Made by a program: the position numbers and the translations under genes. From Clostridiales bacterium (lineage in GTDB: Bacteria > Bacillota > Clostridia > Caldicoprobacterales > DTU083): a stretch of DNA of 7,886 nucleotides. Positions within the stretch are counted from its first letter, which is position 1, and the number at the start of each line of letters is the position of its first letter. The stretch is from NCBI GenBank assembly GCA_012512335.1, contig JAAZEK010000184.1:1-7886 (forward strand). The letters are read 5' to 3'. Under the pieces are notes generated by a model that searched no databases, was not told the origin of the DNA, and was given only the letters and a program-made list of their open reading frames with translations. Of the stretch, positions 6,449 through 7,886 are shown piece after piece.

Positions 6449-7636
6449 TTAAGCAGGCTTCCAGCCTCTTTCTAGCTCCATAACCAGCTTTATTTCACCA
6501 TAATTGTAATCGGAGCTAAGTTGCTCGTGTATAGCCTTCAAGCTAACTCCTCCTGTGGTATCCGCAGCTTGCAGTATAGAAGCTATGCGGTCGTTAGGAA
6601 TGATGTCTTCAAGCTCAAGCTTATACTGGGGAACCAGCTTAGTAAAATGTGTAAAAATCGTGCCGATAGCCAGTCCTCTCTCTCTTGCTATTTCAGGAAT
6701 GGACAACCCATCTTGATATAGATCATAGCTTACCTCAGTAGTATCTTTAACAAGAGCTAGTGGGTGTTCTGTATCTTCATTCAAAGATTCTGATAAAATA
6801 TCCATTATAGTAGCAATAAAGGGAAAACGATCAATATAAACACGGTTTCCGAATCTGGCTATGTAGCGTTTGATGGTAAAAAGGACATCCCGCTCCATCA
6901 AGCCATAATGCTTCATGATATCGATTAGAGATTTATACATAATATCCTTAATCTGATAGCGACATCGAAATACATTAGCTTCCTGTTCGGGTAAGGTGCT
7001 TAGTAATTGTCTGACTTGTTTGGTCAATTGATAATTAACAATGCTAAGAGCATAAGAGCTTCGAAATTGATCTCTTAGTTTTTCTGGGGTAAAGCGATAA
7101 ATGAATTTCTCCAACATTTCAGTTTCTAGAGAGCTTACTTCCATTAGACCAATTAATTCGTCTAGTTCAGCTTCTTTAGTAGATCGGTCCTGCCAAAGCT
7201 TAAGCAAGTAAAAGAGTTGGTCTAGAAATTGATCTAAGAGAATCCCCTTCTTGGAAATTTCGGGGCTTTTCTGTTCGAAGCAAGCCTGTTCCAAATAAGA
7301 TTGTATTTGCTTTCCTTCTGTTTCCTCCAGCTTAGTCAAATCTTTACGGCCCTCCTCGCTGATATGCAAGAAGGGAAATTTATAAGCTCCAGAAGAAATC
7401 TCCTCAACATAAATCAGCTCATTCGACGCTAATTCTGTTAGAGTTGCTTCGACTTCCTCCTTATCAAGCCTATAGAGTAGACCCCACAAGGGTACTAAAT
7501 CAAACTCTCGAATTGACTTTTCCACATTGTATTCCCGAGAGCCTTTGAGAAGCTTCAACACAAATGTTTTACCTCTCTTACCATGAATTTGTTCGACTGT
7601 TTTCAACACCGCATAATACCGTAACTTTGCATCCAC
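6449..7636 (-). CDS. YpbB-like protein: RQC-like winged helix plus RecQ C-terminal HTH domain, no helicase domain
   Basis: A 395-residue, probably cytoplasmic, DNA-binding protein. Residues about 8-100 resemble the RecQ RQC winged helix: GKRGKTFVLKLLKGSREYNV (19-38), a LVPLWGLLYRLDKEEVEATL helix, then LHISEEGRKDL. Residues about 297-390 match the helix-turn-helix domain found at RecQ C-termini (HTH_40 type): DLYQDGLSIPEIARERGLAI (305-324), then GTIFTHFTKLV, ending NYGEIKLVMELER. The middle is helical and unrecognised. There are no Walker A, DExH or other helicase motifs, so it is not a RecQ helicase. Bacillus YpbB, encoded beside recQ/recS, has a similar layout, but here no helicase gene adjoins it within the window. 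The start is GTG at 7636 with AAAGGTG nine bases before it. A strong promoter with an SOS-type box drives it, which supports a DNA repair role (inference). Confidence 0.82.
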   Translation of the reverse strand: MDAKLRYYAVLKTVEQIHGKRGKTFVLKLLKGSREYNVEKSIREFDLVPLWGLLYRLDKEEVEATLTELASNELIYVEEISSGAYKFPFLHISEEGRKDLTKLEETEGKQIQSYLEQACFEQKSPEISKKGILLDQFLDQLFYLLKLWQDRSTKEAELDELIGLMEVSSLETEMLEKFIYRFTPEKLRDQFRSSYALSIVNYQLTKQVRQLLSTLPEQEANVFRCRYQIKDIMYKSLIDIMKHYGLMERDVLFTIKRYIARFGNRVYIDRFPFIATIMDILSESLNEDTEHPLALVKDTTEVSYDLYQDGLSIPEIARERGLAIGTIFTHFTKLVPQYKLELEDIIPNDRIASILQAADTTGGVSLKAIHEQLSSDYNYGEIKLVMELERGWKPA

Positions 7637-7689
7637 CTGTAATCACACCTTTCTCATTTTTCACAATAAATCTCTACCTTTGACAGCCG

Positions 7690-7716
7690 CAAGCCTGAAT
7701 GGATTTATCAAGCTTG
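7690..7716 (-). other. Stem-loop at the predicted 5' end of the YpbB-like mRNA
   Basis: On the - strand CAAGCTTGA (7716-7708) pairs with TCAGGCTTG (7698-7690), nine pairs including one U-G, over a nine-base loop. The promoter predicts a transcript start near 7715, so the hairpin would sit almost exactly at the 5' end. Such hairpins can stabilise mRNA. It has no T tract and is not a terminator. It may also be chance. Confidence 0.35.
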
Positions 7717-7721
7717 TATAC

Positions 7722-7751
7722 ATTGTACCAGAACACTTGTTCTGTTGTCAA
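7722..7751 (-). promoter_or_regulatory. Strong extended -10 promoter of the YpbB-like gene
   Basis: On the - strand a perfect TTGACA (7751-7746) and TACAAT (7727-7722; five of six) are 18 bases apart, with TGG before the -10 supplying the TGn extension. It is the best consensus promoter in the window. The predicted leader is about 80 bases. The spacer is almost wholly occupied by a LexA-like palindrome. Confidence 0.85.
7729..7744. promoter_or_regulatory. LexA (DinR) SOS box in the promoter spacer
   Basis: CAGAACACTTGTTCTG is a perfect 16-base inverted repeat (seven-base arms around a two-base centre) containing GAAC-N4-GTTC, the core of the Gram-positive LexA operator. Read on the - strand, AGAACAAGTGTTCT fits the Bacillus consensus CGAACRNRYGTTYC at every position except the two outermost. 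It lies between the -35 and -10 elements, where bound LexA would block RNA polymerase. Confidence 0.75.
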
Positions 7752-7886
7752 CTATTATTTTAATATTTTTTTTGCATTTACTAAGCTATGGTTACTGTTC
7801 ACTGCAAAATAATAAATCATATGGAAGGAGCCTTTGCAGGAACGATTATCAATCTTAGCGAATATCAGCAGAAAATGCGTTAAGCA
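7752..7886. other. Right-edge stretch with unresolved coding content
   Basis: An AT-rich run (7752-7775) is followed by DNA with no certain gene. On the + strand GGAAGGAG (7823-7830) precedes a TTG at 7834 that opens a frame (LQERLSILANISRKCVK) still open at the window end. Spacing from the Shine-Dalgarno sequence is short, so this is only a possible start of a divergent gene. A second + strand frame (ATG 7788 or 7821 to TAA at 7883) gives 31 or 20 residues. A - strand frame open from the edge to about 7760 gives unconvincing protein. TTGTTC (7738-7743) and TAATAT (7761-7766), 17 bases apart, could be a weak + strand promoter under the same SOS box. Confidence 0.25.

Noticed and set aside
6521..6721. 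Open frame of 66 codons on the + strand
   Set aside because: It is antisense to the HTH end of the YpbB-like gene, with no supporting signals.
1..7886. Mobile element, CRISPR array, toxin-antitoxin or defence system
   Set aside because: There are no transposase or integrase genes, no regularly spaced repeats, no terminal inverted repeats and no toxin/antitoxin pair. The genes present are chromosomal housekeeping or metabolic genes.

Overview
The window looks like chromosomal DNA of a low-GC Gram-positive bacterium (Bacillota, from the Clostridia or an anaerobic Bacilli-like lineage). The evidence is AT-rich DNA, strong AGGAGG-type ribosome binding sites, several TTG/GTG starts, a Bacillus-type lysC with an internal translation start, a LexA box of the GAAC-N4-GTTC type, a YpbB-like protein, and a convergent rpsT/holA pair of a kind I recall from Bacillota. 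The species cannot be named from the sequence. I see no mobile element, CRISPR array, tRNA, rRNA or phage gene. Most of the window is housekeeping DNA.

Layout. The 3' part of rpsT (ribosomal protein S20) enters at the left edge on the + strand and ends at a clear intrinsic terminator. Every other confident gene is on the - strand, so the units below are given in order of transcription, right to left. (1) Near 7.7 kb, a strong extended -10 promoter carries a perfect LexA/SOS-type palindrome in its spacer. It drives a 395-residue protein with an RQC-like winged helix and a C-terminal RecQ-type HTH domain but no helicase domain (YpbB-like). (2) A Gfo/Idh/MocA oxidoreductase has its own promoter and ends at a strong terminator. 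(3) lysC (aspartokinase) has its own extended -10 promoter, a short leader without a lysine riboswitch, and an internal Shine-Dalgarno/TTG pair that should yield a separate regulatory beta subunit. (4) A probable operon follows: a Zur-like Fur-family repressor with a palindrome over its promoter, then dut (dUTPase), an orphan solute-binding lipoprotein with an acidic tail, and holA (DNA polymerase III delta). holA stops 3 bases from the rpsT terminator.

How the parts fit. dut, holA and the YpbB-like gene all concern DNA replication or repair, and the last appears to be under SOS control. lysC starts the aspartate pathway (lysine, diaminopimelate, threonine, methionine). The oxidoreductase and the lipoprotein have no identifiable substrate, and no transporter permease is in the window. 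The points most worth following are the SOS box over the YpbB-like promoter, the internal start in lysC, and the zur-dut-lipoprotein-holA arrangement. I found no convincing undescribed multi-gene system.
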